From NCBI GenBank assembly GCA_023460175.1, contig JAEWRC010000176.1, positions 1 to 32,125 of the forward strand: a stretch of 32,125 nt of DNA. The letters run 5' to 3'. The notes beneath the pieces were generated by a model. The model was not told where the DNA came from. It worked only from the letters and a program-made list of their open reading frames with translations, and did no database searches. This DNA is from Actinomycetes bacterium (lineage in GTDB: Bacteria > Actinomycetota > Actinomycetes > Mycobacteriales > Mycobacteriaceae). This document shows, piece after piece, positions 18,528 to 25,182 of the stretch (position 1 is its first letter; each line of letters starts with the position of its first letter). Position numbers and translations under genes: made by a program.

Positions 18528-19627
18528 CCGCCGCCGCGCCGGCGGTGGTCGGCAGAATGTCCACCCTCGATCGCTTCCTGTCGGTGTGGATCGGTGCCGC
18601 GATGATCGCCGGCCTGCTGCTGGGGCGGTGGGTTCCCGGTCTGAACACCGTCCTGGAAAGCGTTCAGATCGACGGCATTTCGCTGCCGATTGCACTCGGA
18701 CTGCTGATCATGATGTATCCGGTGCTGGCGAAGGTGCGCTACGACCGCCTCGATACCGTCACCGGTGATCGCAAACTGCTGCTGTCGTCGCTGGTGCTCA
18801 ACTGGGTGTTCGGCCCGGCGTTGATGTTCGCGCTGGCCTGGCTGCTGCTGCCCGATCTGCCCGAGTACCGGACCGGGCTGATCATCGTCGGGTTGGCGCG
18901 GTGCATCGCGATGGTCATCATCTGGAACGACCTGGCGTGCGGCGACCGCGAAGCCGCCGCCGTGCTGGTGGCGCTCAACTCGGTCTTCCAGGTCGTCATG
19001 TTCGCGGTCCTGGGCTGGTTCTACCTTTCGGTGCTGCCCGGCTGGCTCGGCCTCGATCAGACCACCATCGACACCTCGCCGTGGCAGATCGCCAAGTCCG
19101 TGCTGATCTTCCTCGGCATCCCGCTGATCGCCGGATACCTGTCCCGGCGGATCGGCGAGCGAGCCAAGGGCCGCGACTGGTACGAGTCGACCTTCTTGCC
19201 GCGCATCGGGCCGTGGGCGCTTTACGGCTTGCTGTTCACCGTCGTGATTCTCTTTGCGCTGCAAGGCGAGCAGATCACCAGTCGCCCCCTCGACGTCGCC
19301 CGCATCGCGCTGCCGCTGCTGGCTTACTTCGCGATCATGTGGGGTGGCGGCTACCTGCTGGGCGCCGCGCTGGGGCTGGGCTACGCCCGGACCACCACCC
19401 TGGCCTTCACCGCGGCGGGCAACAACTTCGAGCTGGCCATCGCGGTCGCCATCGCGACCTACGGCGCGACCTCCGGCCAGGCGCTGGCCACCGTCGTCGG
19501 CCCCCTCATCGAGGTGCCGGTGCTGGTCGCCTTGATTTACGTCTCGCTGGCGTTGCGAAAGCGGTTCCGCGACGCCATTTCATCGAGCCCGCACCCGTCT
19601 GCCCCCGAACCTGGAGTCCGCCCATGA
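18524..19627 (+). CDS. acr3: Arsenite efflux permease Acr3 (ArsB-type function)
   Basis: A 367-residue membrane protein of the BASS/ACR3 family that exports As(OH)3 from the cytoplasm using the proton gradient. About ten hydrophobic helices are visible. The essential cysteine of ACR3 is Cys127 in VGLARCIAMVIIWNDLACGD; the second signature is AGNNFELAIAVAIATYGATSGQA near residues 303-325. It starts MTAAAPAVVGRMSTLDRFLSV, 4 bp overlapping arsR. It overlaps arsC in the same way (ATGA at 19624-19627). In M. tuberculosis Rv2643 is an Acr3-ArsC fusion as I recall; here the two parts are separate, coupled genes. It is expected to be derepressed by arsenite through ArsR. Confidence 0.95.
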   Translation: MTAAAPAVVGRMSTLDRFLSVWIGAAMIAGLLLGRWVPGLNTVLESVQIDGISLPIALGLLIMMYPVLAKVRYDRLDTVTGDRKLLLSSLVLNWVFGPALMFALAWLLLPDLPEYRTGLIIVGLARCIAMVIIWNDLACGDREAAAVLVALNSVFQVVMFAVLGWFYLSVLPGWLGLDQTTIDTSPWQIAKSVLIFLGIPLIAGYLSRRIGERAKGRDWYESTFLPRIGPWALYGLLFTVVILFALQGEQITSRPLDVARIALPLLAYFAIMWGGGYLLGAALGLGYARTTTLAFTAAGNNFELAIAVAIATYGATSGQALATVVGPLIEVPVLVALIYVSLALRKRFRDAISSSPHPSAPEPGVRP

Positions 19628-20259
19628 CCGATCTCGCCATCGACCTGCAACTCGCACTGCGCACCGCCGCGACCCGGTTGCACGCCGAGTTCGCCGACAC
19701 TTTCGGTACTGAAACCATCGAACGATTCCTGCACTCCTCCTATGACCAATTCGCCAGCCGCGCCACCATTCCCAACTTCCTGCCGCTGCTGGCCGAGCGC
19801 TTCGCCCGCCAACGCCTGCAGGCTTTGGCCCGGGTGGAAGGCAAGGTCAGCGACGGCAGACCCACCGTGCTGTTCCTGTGCACCCATAACGCCGGCCGTT
19901 CACAAATGGCCCTGGGTTTCTTCACCCACCTCGCCGGCGACCGCGCTGTGGCCCGGTCGGGCGGGTCCGAACCCGGAAGTGAAATCAACCACGCCGCCAT
20001 CGCCGCCATGCGGGAGGTCGGCATCGACATCACCGGCGAATACCCCAAACCCTGGACCGATGAGATCGTGCAAGCGGCTGACGCTGTGATCACCATGGGA
20101 TGCGGCGACGCCTGCCCCATCTTCCCCGGGACCCGTTACGAGAACTGGGACTTGCCCGACCCGGCCGGACAAGACCTTGACACCGTGCGACCCATTCGCG
20201 GCATCATCGAGACCCGGGTGCGAAATCTGCTGGCCGACCTGAACGACGCTGTCGACTAA
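19624..20259 (+). CDS. arsC: Arsenate reductase ArsC (low-molecular-weight phosphatase type) with N-terminal helical domain
   Basis: ArsC reduces arsenate to arsenite for export by Acr3. The 211-residue protein has an N-terminal helical domain (about residues 1-75, rich in Leu/Ala/Arg, ending LAERFARQRLQALARV). The C-terminal domain is a phosphatase-like reductase (about 80-211) with P-loop CTHNAGRS, nucleophile Cys86 and Arg92. Further cysteines are Cys160 and Cys164 in MGCGDACP. Actinobacterial ArsC of this class (Corynebacterium) forms an arseno-mycothiol adduct resolved by mycoredoxin; the same window encodes mshC. The Cys160/Cys164 pair might instead support an intramolecular disulfide, thioredoxin route. 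It ends 8 bp from the convergent cation transporter. Confidence 0.92.
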   Translation: MTDLAIDLQLALRTAATRLHAEFADTFGTETIERFLHSSYDQFASRATIPNFLPLLAERFARQRLQALARVEGKVSDGRPTVLFLCTHNAGRSQMALGFFTHLAGDRAVARSGGSEPGSEINHAAIAAMREVGIDITGEYPKPWTDEIVQAADAVITMGCGDACPIFPGTRYENWDLPDPAGQDLDTVRPIRGIIETRVRNLLADLNDAVD

Positions 20260-20267
20260 CCGGTCGA

Positions 20268-20885
20268 CTAACCGCAGCAGTGCTGACCGCGCCAGGCCTC
20301 CACGCCCTCGCGGGCGGCGACCGCGGCGATCACCAGTGCCGCAACGGAATCGCTCCACCACCAGCCGAACAGGCCGTTGAGCGCCAGGCCGACCAGCAGG
20401 ACCGCCGACAGGTACGTGCACAACAACGTCTGTTTGGAATCGGCGACCGCCGACAACGATCCCAGCTCCCGGCCGGCGCGGCGCTGCAGCCACGACAGCA
20501 CCGGCATGATCGCCAGACTCAGGGCGGCCAGCACGATGCCGATCGTCGAATGTCGTGGCGGCTCGCCGACGCCGACCAACGACTGCACCGCGTCGACGGT
20601 GACGTAGGCGGCCAGCGCGAAGAACGAGAATGCGATCACCCGCAGCGCCGTCTTCTCCCGCGACTCGTGATCGCGCCCGGCGAACTGCCACGCCACCGCG
20701 GCCGCCGAGGACACCTCGATCACCGAGTCCAACCCGAACCCGATCAACGCGGTCGAGCCGACCCGCGCACCCTCCGGGATCGCCACCGCGGCCTCGATGA
20801 TGTTGTAGGTGATGGTCGCGGCCACGAACCAGCGGATGCGCCGGGTCAGTAGCTGTCGCCTCGCCAGGTCCAACTCGGCCGCCAT
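20268..20885 (-). CDS. Short cation transporter, CDF-like
   Basis: A 205-residue membrane protein of the cation diffusion facilitator type. About six hydrophobic segments are present (for example FVAATITYNIIEAAVAI and ALNGLFGWWWSDSVAALV). The TM2-like STALIGFGLDSVIEV and TM5-like WSDSVAALVIA keep acidic residues in the places where CDF proteins bind divalent metal. It lacks the C-terminal cytoplasmic domain of ordinary CDFs (about 300 residues) and ends in HCCG, a potential soft-metal ligand. The ATG at 20885 overlaps the stop of the upstream CmtR-like repressor by one base, so they form an operon. It likely exports a soft or transition metal such as Cd, Zn, Pb or Co; which one is not visible. 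Confidence 0.85.
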   Translation of the reverse strand: MAAELDLARRQLLTRRIRWFVAATITYNIIEAAVAIPEGARVGSTALIGFGLDSVIEVSSAAAVAWQFAGRDHESREKTALRVIAFSFFALAAYVTVDAVQSLVGVGEPPRHSTIGIVLAALSLAIMPVLSWLQRRAGRELGSLSAVADSKQTLLCTYLSAVLLVGLALNGLFGWWWSDSVAALVIAAVAAREGVEAWRGQHCCG

Positions 20886-21232
20886 CAGCAGCACCCATCC
20901 CCGGTGCCGATCGAACAGCAGCACTCCGGATCCACCGTCAGGACCAACCCAACGAGGTCGTCGAGGGCTTTGGCGATCCGGGCATCGGCCAACTCGTAAC
21001 GAGACCGGCGCCCCTCCGGCATCGCGACCACCAATCCACAACCGCGAAGGCAGGCAAGGTGATTCGACACAATCTGACGAGACACGCCGATTTCGTCCGC
21101 CAGATCGGACGGGTAACGCGAGGCCGTCCGCAGCGACATCAAGATCTGGGCCCGGGTGGTATCGGATAGGGCATAGCCGAACCGGGCCAACGCGTCACGA
21201 TGCATCACCGGCACTGTTTGCATGCCGGTCAT
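20885..21232 (-). CDS. CmtR-like ArsR-family Cd/Pb sensor
   Basis: A 115-residue winged-helix repressor close to M. tuberculosis CmtR (Rv1994c). The characteristic CmtR site CLRGCGLVVA is present (Cys61 and Cys65, equivalent to Cys57 and Cys61 of CmtR), with the third ligand probably among Cys104-106 in DPECCC. There is an extra C-terminal pair Cys114-Cys115, so the thiol count is higher than in CmtR. The recognition helix is VSRQIVSNHLACL. It is the first gene of a two-gene unit with the cation transporter. The minus-strand -10-like TATGTA (21240-21235) is very close to the ATG at 21232, pointing to a leaderless mRNA, and a perfect palindrome lies just upstream. Confidence 0.88.
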   Translation of the reverse strand: MTGMQTVPVMHRDALARFGYALSDTTRAQILMSLRTASRYPSDLADEIGVSRQIVSNHLACLRGCGLVVAMPEGRRSRYELADARIAKALDDLVGLVLTVDPECCCSIGTGDGCC

Positions 21233-21243
21233 AGTACATAGCT

Positions 21244-21257
21244 TTCTGAATTCAGAA
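21244..21257 (-). promoter_or_regulatory. Perfect palindromic operator for the CmtR-like repressor
   Basis: TTCTGAATTCAGAA is a perfect 14-nt palindrome, 12 bases upstream of the repressor ATG and just upstream of its -10-like element. Placement fits autorepression by the encoded ArsR-family protein; no binding is demonstrated. Confidence 0.6.
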
Positions 21258-21267
21258 CATTATGGAT

Positions 21268-22038
21268 CTAGCGCGGCTGCACCAACAGCGTCTGCGCCGA
21301 GGTGCCGATGAAACCGGAGTGGTCAAAGATCTCGGCCGTGGTCACGCCGAGGCCGTCGGGGCCGATGGAGCCGCGGGCCCGCACCGCGAACTCGTCGCCG
21401 GTCGGCAGCCGATGCAGATGCACCGCGGTGTCGGTGTTCATGAAGATGAACTCCTCGGGGTTCAGCGCCGAGCCGATGCCGTTGGCCGAGTCGACCACCA
21501 TGGCCAGTCGCTGCAGGGCCGTGGTGGGCTCGTCGTCCACCAAGGCGACTGTCGGTCGCAGCCAGAAGATCCGGGCGCCGGCCTCGTCCTGCTGACGCTG
21601 CCAGGCCACCGACTCCAAGTAGCCCGGGGCGTCCCACCAGAACTCCGGCAGCGGTATCGCCTCGCCGCGGACCAGCGGGGGATACCGGTCCGACGCCCCC
21701 GCGGAGGTATCGCTGGTGGCCAACGCCCACGCCGACACCCGGGCCACCGGTCGATCCGGATCGGCCACCGGTGCCATCTCCGCACAGACCAGGCTGATGC
21801 GCTTACCGGGACGCGGAACGAAGGTCCGGACCGTCAGCGGTACCACCGGGATCGCGCCGAGGATGTCGAGAACCAACCGCCCGATTCGCAGGCCCGAACC
21901 CTCGAGGTGGTGTTCGATTTCCCGGGTCAACAGTGCCAGCGGGGGAGAGCCGTGTTGGATTTCGGGGGTCCAGTTGCTGCGTGTCAGGTCGGTCGACTCG
22001 TAGGAGTCCGGCGACACCCGCCGGTAGTAGCAGGTCAC
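21268..22038 (-). CDS. Acyl-CoA thioesterase-like (TesB-type hotdog) protein
   Basis: A 256-residue soluble protein resembling the double-hotdog TesB-like thioesterase family. Family-like stretches are STDLTRSNWTPEIQHGSPPL near the N-terminus, a central VPLTVRTFVPRPGKRISLV, and the C-terminal MNTDTAVHLHRLPTGDEFAV and GVTTAEIFDHSGFIGTSAQT. It probably hydrolyses acyl-CoA thioesters; chain-length preference is unknown. The start is GTG 22038, which overlaps the stop of the RecB-like gene (GTGA), so the two are coupled. The frame upstream of 22038 lies inside the RecB-like gene and is not used. It ends just before the CmtR operator. Confidence 0.8.
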   Translation of the reverse strand: MTCYYRRVSPDSYESTDLTRSNWTPEIQHGSPPLALLTREIEHHLEGSGLRIGRLVLDILGAIPVVPLTVRTFVPRPGKRISLVCAEMAPVADPDRPVARVSAWALATSDTSAGASDRYPPLVRGEAIPLPEFWWDAPGYLESVAWQRQQDEAGARIFWLRPTVALVDDEPTTALQRLAMVVDSANGIGSALNPEEFIFMNTDTAVHLHRLPTGDEFAVRARGSIGPDGLGVTTAEIFDHSGFIGTSAQTLLVQPR

Positions 22039-22844
22039 GCGGCCACCACCGGCCAGCCGGGGTACGGCGGCGGCGTGCCGCCGAAGGCCGGACAGTGCGC
22101 CTGATGGCTGCACCAGTTGCAGAGCCGCGACGGCTTCGGCGGGAAATCGCCCGTCGCACCGGCTGATTGAATGGCACGCCACATCGCGATCAGCGTCTTC
22201 TCGAAGCGCAGCAGTTCCTCGCGGTCGGGCGTGTAGTCCAGCACTTGGCCATCAGCCAGATATACCAGTCGCAGCCGCGCGGCCAGCACCCCCCGCGATC
22301 GCAGCAGCGCGATCGCGTAGAACTTCATCTGGAACATCGCCTTGGCCTCGGCGAAACCGCGCGCCTCCGGCGGCGCCTTGCCGGTCTTGTAATCCACCAC
22401 GCGCACTTCGCCCGTCGGCGCCACGTCGATGCGGTCGATGTAGCCGCGCAGCAGCGTGCCGTCCTCGAGTTCCACCTCGACCCGCTGTTCGCAGGAGTCC
22501 GGATCGAACCGGGTGGGGTCCTCGAGGCGGTAGTACCCGGACAGCAGGGCTTGGGCCTCGGCGAGCAACCGGTCGCGCTGCTCGGCACTGAAGGTCTCGG
22601 CGAACTCCGGCTCCTCGGCGGCCAGCAGCTGCCAGGCGGGCTCCACCAGCGACAGCGCGGTCTGCGGGTCGCGTTGCGGGGCCGGCAGCGCGTAGAGGTG
22701 TTCGAGCGCGGTGTGCACGACCGAACCGCGCGCCTGGGCGGCCGACGGCGGCTCCGGCAGCCGGTCGATGGCCCGGAATCGGTACAGCAGCGGGCACTGC
22801 TTGAAGTCGGCTGCCCGCGACGGTGACAGAGCGGGACGATGCAT
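22035..22844 (-). CDS. RecB-family Fe-S exonuclease, Rv2119-like
   Basis: A 269-residue single-domain nuclease of the PD-(D/E)XK/Cas4-RecB class. Active-site elements are LRGYIDRIDV and VVDYKTGKA (motifs II-III) and QMKFYAIALL (the QxxxY motif). Four cysteines, Cys17 in DFKQCPLLYRF and Cys242, Cys245 and Cys251 in LCNWCSHQAHCP, match the iron-sulfur cluster that staples AddB/Cas4-type nucleases. No helicase domain is present. It is probably a DNA repair or end-processing nuclease; the exact role is unknown. It is conserved next to trmI in M. tuberculosis (Rv2119). The ATG at 22844 gives MHRPALSPSRAADF, the conserved start; a longer frame upstream is antisense to trmI. It is divergent from trmI with a 51-bp gap. 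Confidence 0.9.
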   Translation of the reverse strand: MHRPALSPSRAADFKQCPLLYRFRAIDRLPEPPSAAQARGSVVHTALEHLYALPAPQRDPQTALSLVEPAWQLLAAEEPEFAETFSAEQRDRLLAEAQALLSGYYRLEDPTRFDPDSCEQRVEVELEDGTLLRGYIDRIDVAPTGEVRVVDYKTGKAPPEARGFAEAKAMFQMKFYAIALLRSRGVLAARLRLVYLADGQVLDYTPDREELLRFEKTLIAMWRAIQSAGATGDFPPKPSRLCNWCSHQAHCPAFGGTPPPYPGWPVVAA

Positions 22845-22895
22845 ACTCAGCAGCCTATGCAGCCGCACCGACAAGGCATGGCAGGCTGATGCCCT

Positions 22896-23732
22896 GTGTC
22901 TGACGCAACCGGTCCCTTCCGCGTGGGTGACCGCGTACAACTCACCGACGCCAAGGGGCGGCACTACACGATGGTGCTGACCCCCGGCGGGGAGTTCCAT
23001 ACCCACCGCGGCGCCATCCCGTACGACTCGGTGATCGGTCAGCCCGAGGGTTCGGTGGTGAAGTCCACCAACGGCGACCCGTTCCTGGTGCTGCGCCCGC
23101 TGCTGATCGACTACGTCCTGTCGATGCCGCGCGGCGCCCAGGTGATCTACCCCAAGGACGCCGCCCAGATCGTGCACGAGGGCGACATCTTCCCCGGCGC
23201 GACGGTGCTCGAGGCCGGGGCCGGGTCGGGCGCGCTGACCTGTTCGCTGGTGCGCGCCGTGGGGCCGACGGGACGGGTGATCTCCTATGAGGTGCGCGCC
23301 GATCACGCCGAACATGCGGTGCGCAACGTCGAGACCTTCTTCGGGGAGCGCCCGGCCAACTGGGACCTGAGCATCGCCGACCTCGCCGACTACCCGGACG
23401 ACGGCCCGCAGGTCGACCGCGTCGTCCTCGACATGCTCGCCCCGTGGGACGTGCTGGACACGGTGGCCCGCGCGCTGGTGCCGGGCGGGGTGCTCATGGT
23501 CTACGTCGCGACCGTCACACAGCTCTCGAAGGTCGTCGAAGCGCTGCGCGCGCAGCAGTGCTGGACCGAGCCGCGGTCCTGGGAGACGCTGCAGCGCGGC
23601 TGGGACGTCGTCGGGCTCGCGGTGCGCCCGCAGCACAACATGCGCGGGCACACGGCGTTCCTGGTGTCGGCGCGGCGGCTGGCGCCCGGGACGGTCACCC
23701 CGACCCCGCTGCGCCGCAAGCGCCAGGTCTGA
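22896..23732 (+). CDS. trmI: tRNA (adenine-58-N1)-methyltransferase TrmI
   Basis: TrmI uses S-adenosylmethionine to make m1A58 in the T-loop of tRNA; the M. tuberculosis ortholog Rv2118c is a characterised homotetramer. The 278-residue protein has the N-terminal beta-domain (about residues 8-75, FRVGDRVQLTDAKGRHYTM), then a class I methyltransferase fold. Motif I is VLEAGAGSGAL (Glu106 just before the Gly loop), the acidic loop after beta2 is YEVRADH, and the catalytic-region VVLDMLAPWD follows. The C-terminus is basic (LRRKRQV), suited to tRNA binding. GTG 22896 (MSDATGPF) begins the family. It is convergent with the DUF503 gene, 1 bp apart. Confidence 0.96.
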   Translation: MSDATGPFRVGDRVQLTDAKGRHYTMVLTPGGEFHTHRGAIPYDSVIGQPEGSVVKSTNGDPFLVLRPLLIDYVLSMPRGAQVIYPKDAAQIVHEGDIFPGATVLEAGAGSGALTCSLVRAVGPTGRVISYEVRADHAEHAVRNVETFFGERPANWDLSIADLADYPDDGPQVDRVVLDMLAPWDVLDTVARALVPGGVLMVYVATVTQLSKVVEALRAQQCWTEPRSWETLQRGWDVVGLAVRPQHNMRGHTAFLVSARRLAPGTVTPTPLRRKRQV

Positions 23733-23733
23733 C

Positions 23734-24027
23734 TCAGTCGTCGCTGTGGACCAGGCCGCGGCGCGCCGAGAGCAATTCGATCTCGGGGCGCGCGGCCACC
23801 AACCGCTCCGCGGCGTCGAGCACCTCGACCACGTGGGCGCGGTCCCCGGCCACCATCGACACCCCGATCCCGGCGCGGCGATGCAACTCCGCTGCTCCCG
23901 TCTCGGCGGCGGCGACCGCGAACCGGCGGCGCAATTCGGCGACGATGGGCCGCACCACCGACCGTTTCTCTTTCAGCGAACGCACGTCGCCGAGCAGCAC
24001 ATCGAACTCGAGCCAGCCGATCCACAC
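23734..24027 (-). CDS. DUF503 family protein, Rv2117-like
   Basis: A 97-residue protein of the YlxP/DUF503 family, which in many bacteria is a small protein near translation or ribosome-maturation genes. The conserved start MWIGWLEFDVLLGDVRSLKE followed by KRSVVRPIVAELRRRF is intact, as is the central RRAGIGVSMV. The start codon is GTG (24027-24025). There is a 6-bp gap to the upstream LppK-like gene, so both are likely in one transcript. Function unproven. Confidence 0.88.
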   Translation of the reverse strand: MWIGWLEFDVLLGDVRSLKEKRSVVRPIVAELRRRFAVAAAETGAAELHRRAGIGVSMVAGDRAHVVEVLDAAERLVAARPEIELLSARRGLVHSDD

Positions 24028-24033
24028 GGGCGC

Positions 24034-24531
24034 TCAGCCGCCGAAGGCCAACAGCAGGTCGGCGGTCTCGCGGGTCAGTTGCCAGCCGTCCCCGGCCGGC
24101 TGGAATTCCATCGGGAAGGTCAGCGGCCCGCTCTCGGGTTTGGCGGGGGTGGCCGTCACGGTTGCCCACACGTTGCCCGGATCGGCTTCCGACCAGGACA
24201 GCTCGGTGGCGGTGAAGCTCAGGGGCAGCAGCTGGTTGTCGGCCAGCGCCTTGGCGAAGCCGTCGAGCGCGCCGGCCTGATCGGGGGTCGCGCCCTCGAC
24301 GAGCGGCAGCTTGGCGTCGCCGGGAATCGCGGGGTCGGAGAGCCGGGCCAACACGTCGGTCAGCGCCGCGGGGTCGGGCAGCGGCGCGACGGCGGGGGCG
24401 GGCGCCGAGGTGGTCGTCGGGGTCACCGGCGCGCGGGGTTCGGCGCCCGGGTCGTCGGAGCACCCCGACAGCCCGAACGCCGCCACGAAGATCGTGGCGG
24501 CGCTCAGGACTGACGAAAGGGGCTGACTCAA
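24034..24531 (-). CDS. lppK: LppK-like lipoprotein with MTB12-type domain
   Basis: A 165-residue exported lipoprotein, orthologous to Rv2116 (LppK). The signal peptide ends in lipobox LSGC (Cys24). A Pro/Thr/Ala linker (about residues 25-55) leads to a MTB12-like domain (about 60-165): ALTDVLARLSDPAIP, LVEGATPDQAGALDGF, LPLSFTATELSW and a closing GWQLTRETADLLLAF. The function is unknown. The start codon is a TTG at 24531 placed one base after the upstream stop; the visible signal peptide has no Lys or Arg at its N-terminus, which is unusual, but no ATG or GTG was found in frame nearby. It shares its domain with the adjacent upstream gene. Confidence 0.83.
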   Translation of the reverse strand: MSQPLSSVLSAATIFVAAFGLSGCSDDPGAEPRAPVTPTTTSAPAPAVAPLPDPAALTDVLARLSDPAIPGDAKLPLVEGATPDQAGALDGFAKALADNQLLPLSFTATELSWSEADPGNVWATVTATPAKPESGPLTFPMEFQPAGDGWQLTRETADLLLAFGG

Positions 24532-24532
24532 C

Positions 24533-25030
24533 TCATCCGGCGAACATGGACAGCACCTGCGAGGCCGAACCCCGCGAGAGCTTCCAGCCGCCCTGGTCGA
24601 CGAACGTGATGTTCTGCGTGGTCGGCGTCAGCCCGGGCCCGGAGGCCGTGACGTTGGCCGTGGCGGTGCCCGGTCCGGCCGGGGCAATGTCGGCGATCGA
24701 GAACGACAGTGGCAGCAGGCCCTTGGCGACGGCGTTCTTCATCAGGCGATCGGCGGTCTTGCCCTCGATGATGCCGATGCCACCCTCGACCAGATAGCCC
24801 TTGCTGCCGAACGGCACGCCCGGATTGGCGAGGCCGTTGAGCACCCCGTACAGCGCGTCGGCGGTCGGCACACCGGCCACCGGATTCTGCGGCATCGGCG
24901 CATCGAACACGGCGAGCTGAGCCTGGGGCGCCGGCGCACCGGCTGCAATTGAAGTCACACCCGCGGCAGCGGCGCCGGCGATCACGGCGGCGCCGGCGAT
25001 GGCTGCCACGCCTGTGGCTAGGTATTTCAT
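24533..25030 (-). CDS. Secreted MTB12/Cfp2-like low-molecular-weight antigen
   Basis: A 165-residue secreted protein resembling M. tuberculosis MTB12 (Rv2376c, CFP-2). ATG 25030 gives MKYLATGVAAIAGAAVIAGA, a long Ala/Gly-rich signal peptide without a lipobox, likely cut near residues 30-35. The mature part carries the MTB12 domain: YGVLNGLANPGVPFGSKGYL, VEGGIGIIEGKTADRL, LPLSFSIADIAP, TQNITFVDQGGWKLSRGSA. It is the same domain as in LppK next door, so the two look like a tandem duplication with one lipid-anchored and one freely secreted product. TTG 25036 is an alternative start. A purine-rich AAAGGAAG lies upstream. It is divergent from mpa. Confidence 0.87.
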   Translation of the reverse strand: MKYLATGVAAIAGAAVIAGAAAAGVTSIAAGAPAPQAQLAVFDAPMPQNPVAGVPTADALYGVLNGLANPGVPFGSKGYLVEGGIGIIEGKTADRLMKNAVAKGLLPLSFSIADIAPAGPGTATANVTASGPGLTPTTQNITFVDQGGWKLSRGSASQVLSMFAG

Positions 25031-25147
25031 GGTCAAGGCTTCCTTTCGTTCAGCCGACTCAATCAGCAGAGGCTAACAGTGGTACTGGTGTGTCGAATTG
25101 CTACACCGCACACAAAGGCTGAATCGCCGGTAGCGTTGAAGTTGTTA

Positions 25148-25168
25148 CTGCACCAACTTTCGGTGCGG
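25148..25168 (+). promoter_or_regulatory. Hairpin in the mpa leader
   Basis: CTGCACC (25148-25154) pairs with GGTGCGG (25162-25168), giving a 7-bp stem with one G-U and a 7-base loop, directly before the Shine-Dalgarno AGGAG (25172-25176). It could tune translation of mpa; this is inferred from structure only. Confidence 0.4.
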
Positions 25169-25182
25169 GAGAGGAGCGCAAC

